Shown: piece by piece, positions 52,507-61,360 of the stretch
Position numbering within the stretch: the stretch's first letter is position 1
Layout of the letters: each line of letters opens with the position of its first letter
Assembly: GCA_964388445.1 (NCBI GenBank)
Contig: CAYMAI010000001.1
Location: forward strand, 186,001-250,000
Reading direction: 5' to 3'
DNA from: CAYMAI01 sp964388445
GTDB lineage: Bacteria > 4484-113 > JAGGVC01
DNA: 64,000 nucleotides
The notes under the pieces: generated by a model
The model's input: only the letters and a program-made list of their open reading frames with translations
The model's database searches: none
Told to the model about the DNA's origin: nothing
Translations under genes and position numbers: made by a program

Positions 52507-54567
52507 GTGACCGAATCTAGAAAATCCGGCGGCGGCGCGTGCCCGCCCGGCACTGCGGATGGAATGTCTTGCGGCTGTTGCGGCGGCGACACGCCCGGAC
52601 CCGCGCGTGCGGGAGCGAGACCGGCCCCCGGCGCTTGGCTTACGCGCGAGTACGGCGCGATTTTCGGGCTGGTTTTTCTATCCGCCGCATTCGCCGTTCA
52701 CGCTTTCGAGCACGGATTTCTGGCCGCGCTCACGTCTCACGGCGGCGATTTGGAAACCGGAATTCCGCCGGCGGCGATAGCGCTGTTCGTATTGTCCATC
52801 GCTTTTTCATACTGGTACGTAGCTCCGAAGGCGCTCGTTTCCATCCGGCGGCTGCGGCCCGACATGAATTTGCTGATGACTGTCGCGGTAATCGGCGCAT
52901 GCATCCTCGGCGACTGGTTCGAAGGCGCCACCGTTGCGTGGTTGTTCGCGCTCGCGCTGCTTCTCGAAAAATGGAGCGTGGGACGCGCCCGGCGCGCCAT
53001 CGAGGCGCTTCTCGACCTCGCCCCGCCCACCGCACGGTATATCGGTCCCGGCGAAATCGGCGTGATTGAAAAACCGGTGGCTGAAGTGCCTCCCGGCGCC
53101 ACCGTCATAGTTAAGCCGGGCGAAAGGATACCGCTCGACGGCGTCGTGACGAAAGGCGAAACCAGCGTAAATCAATCGCCGATTACCGGCGAATCCGAGC
53201 CTGTGTTCAAAACGGGCGGCGACGAAGTTTTCGCCGGCACGATTAACAATGAAGGCGCGTTCGAATTCCGCGCGACCAAAAACGCGGGCGAAACCGTGTT
53301 GGCGCGTATCATCAAAATGGTGGAAGAAGCCCAGGGCAGACGCGCCGAAACCGAAAAGTGGATAGAAAAATTCGCCCGCTATTACACGCCCGCGGTATTC
53401 GGATTCGCTGCGGCGGTTGCCGTTATTCCGCCGCTTTTCACCGGCGGATTCGCAGATTGGTTTTATCGCGCGCTCGTCATTCTCGTAATCGCTTGCCCGT
53501 GCGCGCTCGTGATTTCCACGCCGGTTTCGATAGTGGCAGGGCTTGCAACCGCGGCGCGGCGCGGCGTACTGATAAAAGGCGGGGTGTTTCTCGAACTGCC
53601 CGCGAAAATAAAGGTAATCGCGTTCGACAAAACCGGCACGCTGACGAAAGGCGAGCCGCAGGTCGTAGAAATTATTCCGCTGAACAACCACTCCGATGCG
53701 GAACTTCTGGAACGGAGCGCGGCGCTCGAAGCGCTTAGCGAGCATCCGTTCGGCAGGGCGATTGTTGAACGCGCTTATGCGGACGGCGTGACGTTTTCGC
53801 CCGCGGACGGCCTCACCGCCTTTCCCGGACGCGGCGCCGAAGGCGAAGTGAAAGGCAAGCGGTATTGGATTGGCAGCCATCGGCTCATGCACGAACGTGG
53901 TTTCGAAATGCCGGCGGTGTGCGACCGGGCGAACGAACTCGAAAGCGAAGGCAAAAGCGTAGTGGCGGTGGGCACGGACGGCCACGTGTGCGGAATCATC
54001 GGCATTTCCGACGCGCCGCGGGAAGGCGCTCGGGAGTCGCTTGCAGCGCTGAAAAAAGCCGGCGTCGAAAGGCTCATTATGCTTACGGGCGACAACGGCC
54101 GCGCGGCAGGCGCGATAGCGGCGAAAATCGGCATAGACGAAGTTCACGCGTCGCTATTGCCCGAAGGAAAAATGCAGTACGTTGCGGGCCTCGCCGTAGC
54201 GGGGAACGTAGCGATGGTGGGGGACGGCGTGAACGACGCGCCGGCGCTGGCGGCGGCGAACCTCGGAATCGCGATGGGCGCGGCGGGGACGGACGCGGCA
54301 ATCGAAACCGCGGACGTCGCTTTGATGAGCGACGATTTGTCCAAACTCGCCTGGCTAATCACCCACTCGAAGCGCACGCTGGGAATCATCAAGCAGAACG
54401 TGGTTTTCGCGCTGGGCGTTAAGGCGGCGTTTTTGTTGCTCGCCATTTTCGGAATATCGACGCTTTGGATGGCGATACTCGCAGATATGGGGGCGTCTCT
54501 AATCGTAATCGGCAACGGCCTCCGGCTGCTTTCTCCGGGCGGCGATTCCTCCGGGCGAAAAATCTAG
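52507..54567 (+). CDS. Heavy-metal P-type ATPase, Zn/Cd/Co type (ZntA/CadA-like)
   Basis: 686 aa from GTG 52507; a GTG at 52441 extends the frame but the added part is not family-like. A TAAAAT (52496-52501) ends 5 bases before the GTG. P1B ATPase features: 'TVAWLFALALLLEKWSVGRA', actuator 'GETSVNQSPITGESEPVFKT', membrane metal site 'ACPCALVISTPVS' (Cys about 330 and 332), phosphorylation 'AFDKTGTLTKGEP' (Asp about 374), 'GDGVNDAPALAAANLGIAMG' and 'IETADVALMSDDLSKLAWLI'. CPC with 'VISTP' favours Zn/Cd over Cu. The N-terminal HMA domain is missing; a short 'SCGCCGG' motif may replace it. Confidence 0.92.
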   Translation: MTESRKSGGGACPPGTADGMSCGCCGGDTPGPARAGARPAPGAWLTREYGAIFGLVFLSAAFAVHAFEHGFLAALTSHGGDLETGIPPAAIALFVLSIAFSYWYVAPKALVSIRRLRPDMNLLMTVAVIGACILGDWFEGATVAWLFALALLLEKWSVGRARRAIEALLDLAPPTARYIGPGEIGVIEKPVAEVPPGATVIVKPGERIPLDGVVTKGETSVNQSPITGESEPVFKTGGDEVFAGTINNEGAFEFRATKNAGETVLARIIKMVEEAQGRRAETEKWIEKFARYYTPAVFGFAAAVAVIPPLFTGGFADWFYRALVILVIACPCALVISTPVSIVAGLATAARRGVLIKGGVFLELPAKIKVIAFDKTGTLTKGEPQVVEIIPLNNHSDAELLERSAALEALSEHPFGRAIVERAYADGVTFSPADGLTAFPGRGAEGEVKGKRYWIGSHRLMHERGFEMPAVCDRANELESEGKSVVAVGTDGHVCGIIGISDAPREGARESLAALKKAGVERLIMLTGDNGRAAGAIAAKIGIDEVHASLLPEGKMQYVAGLAVAGNVAMVGDGVNDAPALAAANLGIAMGAAGTDAAIETADVALMSDDLSKLAWLITHSKRTLGIIKQNVVFALGVKAAFLLLAIFGISTLWMAILADMGASLIVIGNGLRLLSPGGDSSGRKI

Positions 54568-54604
54568 CCGCCGCGAACCATCCGGCGCGCCTTCCGTCTT
54601 GCGA

Positions 54605-54610
54605 TATACT
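54605..54610 (+). promoter_or_regulatory. -10 element before the NYN-domain gene
   Basis: TATACT, 28 bases before GTG 54639, with GGAGG between them. Confidence 0.35.
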
Positions 54611-54638
54611 TTACCCATCATTTTTCCGGAGGTGCGGC

Positions 54639-55487
54639 GTGAGCAGGGTGGATACGAAAGTAGTCGAAATAATGCGAAGGCTGGGCGACAGCCTTAGCGA
54701 GCGCGTTGACTTTATCAAAGAAAAACGCGCTTTGATCGACGAACTTAAATCGAAACTGAAAGTGTATGAAGATTTTTTGTTGCGCGCGGGGCCGGCGCGC
54801 GACGTTTTGTTCGATCTTTCGGACAAGTTCGGCGTGCAGCTTGGAGTATTGACGGACGGCGAAGCGGAAGAGGCGAAGCTGACGATTTCTCGGCTCGAAA
54901 CGGAAATCGCCGAGCTCGAAGCCGACCGAGGCAACCTTCAGAAATATCAGGAAGTATTGCATAATCAGTTTCCGGAGCTAATGCTGCTCGTCAGGGCGGA
55001 AACGTCCGGCAACGGCAAGCCGCTGCAGGACGCGGATTATTTTGCGAGATTCAATTTGGACCATTACAAATCGATGATAGCCAACCATTACGACGAGGAC
55101 TATACGCTCATCGTGGACGGATACAACGTCATTGGCGCGATACGCCGGTACGACTACCGGTCGGCGGGCTGCCCGCTTGGCGAATGTCGCGACAAACTGG
55201 TGAAAGACCTCGATTTTCTCGCGTCCCAAATTTCGGGCAAAGTGATGGTTGTGTTCGACACCGTTCACAATTATTCCGAAAAAGTCGTGTACGGCGTACA
55301 GGTGGTTTTTCCCGAAAACCGGACGACGTCGAAACAAAGCGGCGACAATCATATTGTCGAAAGAACGAAGGAACTGACCGGGGCGGGAGAGTCCGTCTTC
55401 GTCGTGACGAACGACAACGACCTCGGAGAAAGAATTCGTGCGCTCGGCGCGAAGCCGCTTAAACTTGGCGACGTTTTCAAGTATTAG
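54639..55487 (+). CDS. Coiled-coil plus NYN (YacP/PIN-like) ribonuclease domain protein
   Basis: 282 aa from GTG 54639 with GGAGG upstream. Residues about 10-120 are a helical coiled coil ('FIKEKRALIDELKSKLKVYE', 'LTISRLETEIAELEADRGNL'). Residues about 150-282 are an NYN/YacP domain: 'DYTLIVDGYNVIGAIRRYDY', 'MVVFDTVHNYSEKVVYGVQV', 'VFVVTNDNDLGERIRALGAK', with the acidic residues expected for metal-dependent RNA cleavage. YacP relatives act on ribosomal or messenger RNA; the coiled coil is not in YacP itself. The exonuclease gene follows after about 40 bases. Confidence 0.85.
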   Translation: MSRVDTKVVEIMRRLGDSLSERVDFIKEKRALIDELKSKLKVYEDFLLRAGPARDVLFDLSDKFGVQLGVLTDGEAEEAKLTISRLETEIAELEADRGNLQKYQEVLHNQFPELMLLVRAETSGNGKPLQDADYFARFNLDHYKSMIANHYDEDYTLIVDGYNVIGAIRRYDYRSAGCPLGECRDKLVKDLDFLASQISGKVMVVFDTVHNYSEKVVYGVQVVFPENRTTSKQSGDNHIVERTKELTGAGESVFVVTNDNDLGERIRALGAKPLKLGDVFKY

Positions 55488-55528
55488 ATTAATATGTCCG
55501 CCGGCAAATGCGCGGCTGCGGAGAGAAA

Positions 55529-56461
55529 ATGGATTTAAAAAAGGAAACGCTCGAAGACCTCGAATACGTGGTGTTCGACACCGAGACCACCGGAATTCAT
55601 ACGATTAGCGCGTGGCCCGTCGAAATCGCGGGCGTGCGGATGTGCGGCACGTTTTTGACCGACCGGTGCTATTCGTCGCTTTGCAGGCCGGATGTAATCG
55701 TCACGCCCGAAGTGACCGCTATTCACGGCATCTCCGACGACGACGTGCGCGACGCGCCTTCGCCGATGGAAGCGATAGACGGATTTTTCGAATGGGCGGG
55801 CGCGCCCGCGGTTTTCGTGGCGCACAACGCGCAATTCGATTTGGGGATTCTCGCGACGGCCTACAGGCGAGCGCAAAGAAAACCGCCCGCGGGACTCATT
55901 GTCCTCGACACGCTTGTTATCGCGCAAAAACTGCTTTCGGCGCCGTCGCATTCGCTCGACACGCTGACGCGCATAATCGGCGAAGCGCGCAATTTCGAAG
56001 TTCCGCTGATGGGCGGCAGCGAACCCGATTGCATAGGCGAAAAAGCGGTAATGCACGAACTAGGCAATTCGCACCGGGCGCTGCCCGATTCGCTGCGCAC
56101 GGCGATTCTGTGGCGGTTTCTCGCGACCACTTACGGCGAGGACAAAACCATCGCGGACATGGAAACAGATCTCGGAACGCGCGTGACGGCGGATTTTCCT
56201 CAGCAGATAATCAACTTGCCGCGCGGCGAAGCCGGGTTCGAAGCGCCTCGCAACCTGTGGATGATCGAGGACGCGATAGAAAACGACCGGGACGTGATGA
56301 TCGAGTACGGCGGCGGTGAATCCGGCCCGCATGCGCGAAAAATCCGGCCGGTTTCGATGTACGGACAGGGCGGGAAGTTTTACATCGAGGGATTTTGCTA
56401 TATCGCTGGCTTCGTCAAAACGTTTAGATTGGATAAAATCATGAAAGTGTGGGAAGGATAA
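55529..56461 (+). CDS. DEDD 3'-5' exonuclease (DNA polymerase III epsilon-like) fused to a WYL-like domain
   Basis: 310 aa from ATG 55529 with GGAG upstream. Residues about 10-185 carry Exo I 'EYVVFDTETTGIHTISAWPV', Exo II 'AVFVAHNAQFDLGILATAYR' and Exo III 'NSHRALPDSLRTAI' (H-x-A-x-x-D), an epsilon-type nuclease. Residues about 240-310 look like a WYL domain: 'LWMIEDAIENDRDVMIEYGG', 'RKIRPVSMYGQGGKFYIEGF', 'KTFRLDKIMKV'. WYL domains bind ligands or nucleic acid and usually follow HTH domains. It probably shares a transcript with the NYN gene. Confidence 0.85.
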   Translation: MDLKKETLEDLEYVVFDTETTGIHTISAWPVEIAGVRMCGTFLTDRCYSSLCRPDVIVTPEVTAIHGISDDDVRDAPSPMEAIDGFFEWAGAPAVFVAHNAQFDLGILATAYRRAQRKPPAGLIVLDTLVIAQKLLSAPSHSLDTLTRIIGEARNFEVPLMGGSEPDCIGEKAVMHELGNSHRALPDSLRTAILWRFLATTYGEDKTIADMETDLGTRVTADFPQQIINLPRGEAGFEAPRNLWMIEDAIENDRDVMIEYGGGESGPHARKIRPVSMYGQGGKFYIEGFCYIAGFVKTFRLDKIMKVWEG

Positions 56462-56530
56462 CGGGCCTAAGTGCAGTCTTTCGCGCTGCGAATATTGCAG
56501 GCCGTCGGCAAGGCCTCGCGGCTGAAGGCA

Positions 56531-56741
56531 GCTTACTTGGGAGTAATCCACCTTGGGAGTAAGCCACGGAAGTGGCTTCTTGATAAAATGCACGGAAGTG
56601 CATTTGATAAAAAAACCGATCTAAAATCCACTTCCGGTACCGCCTTCCGTCAAAGTCCCTCCCGGCGCATTTGCCCGACGCGCTATTCGCCGCACTTCCG
56701 TGCGGCGCATAAAGAATTTACTTCCGTAAATTACTCCCAAG
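56531..56741. repeat. Hairpin-rich region with direct and inverted CTTGGGAGTAA repeats
   Basis: CTTGGGAGTAA occurs at 56536-56546 and 56552-56562 and inverted at 56731-56741. Between them are two perfect stems with the same GGAA loop: GCCAC-GGAA-GTGGC (56563-56576) and AAATGCAC-GGAA-GTGCATTT (56586-56605). No gene is supported in 56462-56730. The outer repeats could mark the ends of a small non-autonomous element, but no target duplication is visible. Confidence 0.6.
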
Positions 56742-57109
56742 CGCGACCGCGGCCGCTGCCGCTGCGCGCGATGAGATACGTATCGCCGGTCGTGGTTTCG
56801 GCGCGCTCATAGCCGTATGTGTTCGATGGCAGGCCGCCGGGGGAATAATCGCAATCGTATTGTTCGAGCGTGCTAAAGCGGGCCGTCGTCGTCCTTCAAT
56901 ACGTGCTGCGTGACACGGCCTATCGCGTCGTAATCGTACTCGGATGTGTACCCGTTCGAGTAAGTGGCGAGCGTGACGCCTCCGGTTTCGTTATATTCGT
57001 ACGCGGTTACCCTGTCCGCTCCGCCGGCGTCGTACGTAAGCGATTTCAGCCTGCCCGCGGGGCCGCATTCGTAATCGGCATTGGTCGAAGTGTGATCCGT
57101 CACTATCAT
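56731..57109 (-). pseudogene. RHS/YD-repeat protein fragment with a frameshift
   Basis: From 57109 the minus strand encodes YD-repeat sequence: 'GRLKSLTYDAGGADRVTAYE', then 'YNETGG', 'YTSEYDYDAIGRVTQHVLKD'. It stops at 56873-56875, but in the next frame the same gene continues ('FSTLEQYDCDYSPGGLPSNT', 'YGYERAETTTGD') to a stop at 56731. A one-base shift near 56875-56885 joins the two. RHS genes are normally thousands of bases; no upstream YD repeats or RHS core are here. Confidence 0.75.
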
Positions 57110-57188
57110 CGCGCGATGCTTGCGTCCCGCAAAGCAATGCGAAAGCGTGATTCATCTCGCGGTAATCCATAAATCACGGATTTTCCCT

Positions 57189-58355
57189 TTACGGAAGCCC
57201 GCTTGTATTTATGACATTTACAAATATTTCGTTCTTACTATCTTTTCTTTCTATGAAAGCCGCAACATACAACATTTCTCCGTCAAATGCATAGGTTAGA
57301 TAGCTTTGATTATGAATCCAGTCATTTAGATGTTTTCCTAATAATAGGGACCATGGTAAAACCTTTGCTTCTTTCAGATTCGTGTCAATTACAACTACAT
57401 GGCGAATAAAACATAGTAACAGGATGCTATCATTGAGAGCGTAGGCCTCAGATAAGCCGCCGACCACACCATCTGTCGGGTACTTACTACCGTAATAATA
57501 TTCTCGATAATTTGTAACCGGATCATTCGGCCAAAGTATATCATATTCTTGTAGTATTATTTCAAATGTATTGCTCACACTTACAGAGCCATCGGTAAAG
57601 TCATAGACAAATACCACAATTGGCTTAATCGCGTCCCAAGTAAGGCTTGTAAATGATATTTGAAGAGAAGATTTTAAAGGCCATACCGATATTCGCGGCT
57701 TACGGCTGTGACTTACTCTCGTGTCCATCTTAGGGATATCTTGATGAACCTCATATAAAATATGTTCTTTACTATTTAAATCCACATAGCTTAGAAAAGG
57801 CGGGCCATGCACGCGCCCATAAAACACTGAGCTTTGACATCCGACAACGTCCGAAATGGATTCATAATCCTCAATGAATAACTTCGATTCTAGAGAGTGA
57901 AATATATTTATGCTGTCGATGACATCTGATAGCAAGCCACTATTGTAGTCATAATAGAAGAACATATCATTAGCACGAATTGAACCTCGGACGGACCTTC
58001 CCGGCGATACATTTACAGGAAGAACTAAATTATGATTCGATTGCCAACCAATCAAATTAGTGTGCTGTTGCTTGGATGGAATAAAAAAACTGTATAACCA
58101 GTACTCATAATTAGCACTCGTTCTGTCTTTAGCAAACGGTACGTAGAGTACTATTCCATTGGAATTATGACTATATTCCACCGGAAAGCGAATTGCGCTT
58201 ATAATATCTAGGTCAGATTCATTTGGATGTTCAAGAATATAGCTGTTTTGTGGCTGAGATGTAGCAATGGGTGTTTCCACACGAGCACTTATCAATGAAT
58301 TTACTGCTAAAAAGATTAAAATAGGAAACAATATAAATGGAATCATTTTCTTCAT
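57189..58355 (-). CDS. AT-rich secreted hypothetical protein
   Basis: 388 aa with an N-terminal signal sequence (MIPFILFPILIFLAVNSLIS). The mature part is beta-rich with alternating aromatic strands ('NGIVLYVPFAKD', 'YEYWLYSFFIPSKQQ', 'SKLFIEDYESISDVVG'). I recognise no family. The gene is strikingly AT-rich, with codons such as ATA, AAT and TTA, unlike all neighbours, and is flanked by an RHS relic and non-coding repeats, so recent acquisition is likely. Confidence 0.7.
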   Translation of the reverse strand: MKKMIPFILFPILIFLAVNSLISARVETPIATSQPQNSYILEHPNESDLDIISAIRFPVEYSHNSNGIVLYVPFAKDRTSANYEYWLYSFFIPSKQQHTNLIGWQSNHNLVLPVNVSPGRSVRGSIRANDMFFYYDYNSGLLSDVIDSINIFHSLESKLFIEDYESISDVVGCQSSVFYGRVHGPPFLSYVDLNSKEHILYEVHQDIPKMDTRVSHSRKPRISVWPLKSSLQISFTSLTWDAIKPIVVFVYDFTDGSVSVSNTFEIILQEYDILWPNDPVTNYREYYYGSKYPTDGVVGGLSEAYALNDSILLLCFIRHVVVIDTNLKEAKVLPWSLLLGKHLNDWIHNQSYLTYAFDGEMLYVAAFIERKDSKNEIFVNVINTSGLP

Positions 58356-58612
58356 TAACTTGTAGCACTAACCTTCATGTCTAACGTATAATGAATACTT
58401 TGGCAATGAGACTTTAGGATGAACGCGGCAGTGGCGAAGAGAAGCGAAAAGATGCGGATGACAGCCAAGGATCCGGCTGAACAATTGGCGCATGGTCGGT
58501 TTTCGGTGCTGGAGCTTACGGAGCGGCTCGCCAAGATCACAAAAACGCGCAGGCGCGGCGGGACGCATGTGGACTTCGGTGGCATTAGACGCCGGTTGGA
58601 ATTAGGCGGCGA

Positions 58613-58954
58613 GACGCCGCCAGTCCTTTCTGTAATATAAATTATGGGAGATCCTTCCGAAAATGGGACGCCGCCAGTCCTTTTGTTAACGTGATGTTGC
58701 AAGTCCTGGCGAGAGGTAGGCAGCGGGTTTACCCCGCTGCATAATTCCGAATACGGATGGGGATAAACCCCATCCCTACCTCGCGAAAAAAACCGCGTTC
58801 TTCTCGGTGTCTCCGTGCCTCGGTGGTTTTTCTTTTGCGGACGAGCGCGACAGTCCGCTACATCGGATATTTTAGGAATTGGATTTTTCAGGCTGGAAGC
58901 CTGCGCTACTGACATTTTTGGAGGTGGATTTTGCAGGCTGGAAGCCTGCGCTAC
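58613..58954. repeat. Non-coding repeat region
   Basis: Two exact copies of CAGGCTGGAAGCCTGCGCTAC (58889-58909 and 58934-58954; shown as 20-base core CAGGCTGGAAGCCTGCGCTA plus C). Two copies of GACGCCGCCAGTCCTT at 58613-58628 and 58667-58682. Between them, at about 58800-58840, lies the 'CTCGGTGTCTCCGTGCCTCGG' type sequence that recurs between genes of many uncultured bacteria. The whole 58380-59110 stretch shows no credible gene. Confidence 0.7.
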
Positions 58955-59136
58955 GCTTGCCGGCGTCGCTATGGTTGCGCCGTGTGCTGCGCAAAGAGAA
59001 GCCCCAGATTTTGAAATCCGCTTAGGCATGTTTTCTCCGCCGGGGAAATATTACCATAGTAATTGGGGAATTGCTCCGAATCACATAATAAAAGGACAAA
59101 CATGAAGACCAAATGCTACGCTGATTTCGGCTGAGG

Positions 59137-59694
59137 CTATTCCTCCACAAAGCTGTCGCGATTTGCTTCCCAGGAATCCTTTATCGCTTCTTCGATCGTT
59201 ATCCATCCGTCACCGTTTTCGTCCGGGAATAGAGCTCGCGTCGAATCGGACACTTTTCCCGCGAAAATTTCATGCGGTTCTTTATTGTCCGGCGCCTCGC
59301 TGGCGCGTGCTTGCCAACCTGAATGCTTGCGAGCCGCCTCTTCGAAGACTTTCTTCTTGCGCGGCCAAAAAACGATTACCGCGTACGCCGCGCCGCCCCA
59401 GACGAACGCAAATTCGTAATTCAGCAAATCCACGTACGCCGCCTTCGAAAAGTCGAACGTCCCCAGCGACGAAAAAAACGCGGCGGTGCAGGCGATGGGC
59501 CAAACCGAGAACAACAGCGGGCGCGTAATGTATCTGCCCCAGGGGATAATCGTCGCGATTATTCCCGCCGGAATTCCGGCCGCGAAAACGACCGCGTAAA
59601 GCGTGCGCGCGGGCAAAAGGAAATGGCTCGCCCATCCGGCGAGTCCGTATGCGAGCGAAAGCGTCGCGAGCGTAAAGTAGAGCCACCTAAGCAT
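59137..59694 (-). CDS. Small membrane protein with a C-terminal EF-hand-like loop
   Basis: 185 aa. Four hydrophobic segments in the first 110 residues ('LYFTLATLSLAYGLAGW', 'TLYAVVFAAGIPAGIIATII', 'LLFSVWPIACTAAFFSSLG', 'FAFVWGGAAYAVIVFW'). After a basic stop-transfer (PRKKK) the C-terminal tail holds a single EF-hand-like loop, 'DENGDGWITIEEA', with acids at the calcium-ligand positions. No family recognised. Convergent with nothing and close to the NHL gene upstream in transcription (50 bases). Confidence 0.7.
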   Translation of the reverse strand: MLRWLYFTLATLSLAYGLAGWASHFLLPARTLYAVVFAAGIPAGIIATIIPWGRYITRPLLFSVWPIACTAAFFSSLGTFDFSKAAYVDLLNYEFAFVWGGAAYAVIVFWPRKKKVFEEAARKHSGWQARASEAPDNKEPHEIFAGKVSDSTRALFPDENGDGWITIEEAIKDSWEANRDSFVEE

Positions 59695-59744
59695 CGGAGG
59701 CTATGAATATACACCAGCGCGGTTTGTTCGAACGAAGCGGCGGG

Positions 59745-60917
59745 CTATCCGATTTCGTAAACCAGAATGTTTCCGAAAAACCGGTCGTTGATCATAAGCC
59801 GGTTGCGGAGTTCCGGATAGAGCCCGTTTCCGAGGTAATACATCGTGCCGTCCTCGAAACTTAGCGCACGGTCCCATTCGCCCACGAGCATTCCGTTGCC
59901 GGTGTACAGCCGGATGGTGTCGGCGAGAACATAGACTTGATTATAGTTGTCGGTAGCGACGAACTGAGGATAGCGAACATCGGTCCAGATTTTCTCTACC
60001 TTGCCGCGCCTGTCGACGGTCACGATGCGGTCGTTGCCGCTGTCGGCGATTACGAGGCTGCCCATCCGGGTCAGCGCGATGCTCGACGGCTTGAGATAGC
60101 GGCCGGCGATGCTGCCTTGTCCGCCGAACCAGCGCGTTTCGAGCATCGTGTCGATGCGGAAAACGCGAACGGTGGCCGTGTGGCGTTCGAGAACGAAAAG
60201 CTCGAAATCCTCGAACAAGACCATACCGACCGGCTCGGCAAGCCCTGCCGCAAGCGTGCCGCGATATTCGCCCGAGTTCGAAAAGACCTGCACGTCGCCG
60301 CGCTTTTTGTCCGCGACGAAAATGCGGCCGCGGGCGTCCGAAATAATCGCGCTCGGCGCCATGAACATCCCCGGCCCAGTGCCTTCGCCGCCGAACTCGG
60401 CCATAAGCGTGCCCTCGGCGTCGATAATGCATACTTTGTGCGTACCGCTGTCCGCGTAAATTAGGCTGCCGTCCGCAGCAAAGCTGAAAATCTGCGGGTC
60501 GTCGAAATAGGCGCGAGTGTACTCCCGGTTCACCAGCACTTTGCGAAGAGTAAGGTCGCCGCCGCTTTCGAGCTTGGAGTCGAGCGTTCTTGCGGGTCCG
60601 ATTTTTTCCACCGGATAGCCGAGCCCGGATTCCGTTAAGTAATCGTCGAAGGCGAGCGATTGATGGCGCGTGGCGCCTTCGAGACTTTCTGTCACCGGCT
60701 TGACCTGTCCGCCGTCGAGCAGCATCAATAGCTCGGCAAGCGCTTTATCTATGCCGGACATGTCAATGCACTTGGGATTGGGTTTTTCGTCTTGCGCCGC
60801 TGCGGGCGCGAAAACTTCGCCGCTTCCGGGAATCGCGGATCCCGTTATCAGCGGCAACGATGCGATGACTGAAGCCGCCAGCCCGAGAAATATAAACAAA
60901 CCACGATATGCACGCAT
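59745..60917 (-). CDS. Secreted NHL-repeat (six-bladed propeller) protein
   Basis: 390 aa from ATG 60917 with GGAGG 8 bases upstream; a longer frame exists but starts far from an RBS. A signal sequence is at residues about 5-27 (LFIFLGLAASVIASLPLITG). Residues about 125-390 are NHL blades: 'DPQIFSFAADGSLIYADSGT', 'FMAPSAIISDARGRIFVADK', 'YLKPSSIALTRMGSLVIADS', each with the D/A..G.lyVaD pattern. NHL propellers usually bind partners or RNA, or form secreted scaffolds; no catalytic residue is seen. Confidence 0.8.
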   Translation of the reverse strand: MRAYRGLFIFLGLAASVIASLPLITGSAIPGSGEVFAPAAAQDEKPNPKCIDMSGIDKALAELLMLLDGGQVKPVTESLEGATRHQSLAFDDYLTESGLGYPVEKIGPARTLDSKLESGGDLTLRKVLVNREYTRAYFDDPQIFSFAADGSLIYADSGTHKVCIIDAEGTLMAEFGGEGTGPGMFMAPSAIISDARGRIFVADKKRGDVQVFSNSGEYRGTLAAGLAEPVGMVLFEDFELFVLERHTATVRVFRIDTMLETRWFGGQGSIAGRYLKPSSIALTRMGSLVIADSGNDRIVTVDRRGKVEKIWTDVRYPQFVATDNYNQVYVLADTIRLYTGNGMLVGEWDRALSFEDGTMYYLGNGLYPELRNRLMINDRFFGNILVYEIG

Positions 60918-61348
60918 ATCAAATGCCTCCGGGAAGGAGTTTGCGGCGGCGAACAATGCCGATAGGCGAACAAAGAAGCTTCGCAATCGACTGCCAACAG
61001 CTTATCAACAATCCGCAAGCCTGTCAAGCATAATGTGCGCGAAAAGCCGCCCGGAAGGTAAAATCCGCCTTGAAAAACGTGCGATTCGGCACACTTTTTC
61101 GCTTTGTTAAGGTGCGCAAACTCAAAACAAGCGATTGGAAAAGCGGTTTTCGGACTGCCGCTTGAGATATCTATTAATTTCGCGTTAAAAGCGGCAAAAA
61201 ACGCGCAAAATATCCACACTTTCAACAGCCTTTTCAACATGGATTGTCGATAACGCCGAACTGAGCCTACCGATTCCATCCGAATTCGGTAAGCCGTGTA
61301 GCCGCGGATTTCCATCATCCGGGCGGTTTAATCTCACGGTATTTGGAG
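60918..61348. other. Gene-free gap between the NHL gene and pdxT
   Basis: 430 bases with no supported gene. It contains TTATCAACA (near 61012) and ATATCCACA (near 61206), each one mismatch from a DnaA box, but no cluster or AT-rich unwinding element that would mark an origin. Confidence 0.4.
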
Positions 61349-61354
61349 TATAAT
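61349..61354 (+). promoter_or_regulatory. -10 element of pdxT
   Basis: TATAAT ends 6 bases before the GTG at 61361 without a Shine-Dalgarno between, predicting a leaderless transcript. A TTTAAT at 61327-61332 may be the -35. Confidence 0.5.
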
Positions 61355-61360
61355 ATCGGC

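Noticed and set aside
52807..54147. 446-codon antisense ORF in the metal ATPase
   Set aside because: Shadow; Arg/His-rich, no family.
58355..59029. 224-codon minus-strand ORF
   Set aside because: Its sequence (VAQASSL repeats, NHRGTETPRRT) is a translation of non-coding intergenic repeats; no RBS or domain.
60918..61348. Possible replication origin (two near-DnaA boxes)
   Set aside because: Only two imperfect boxes, no dnaA/dnaN nearby, no AT-rich unwinding element.
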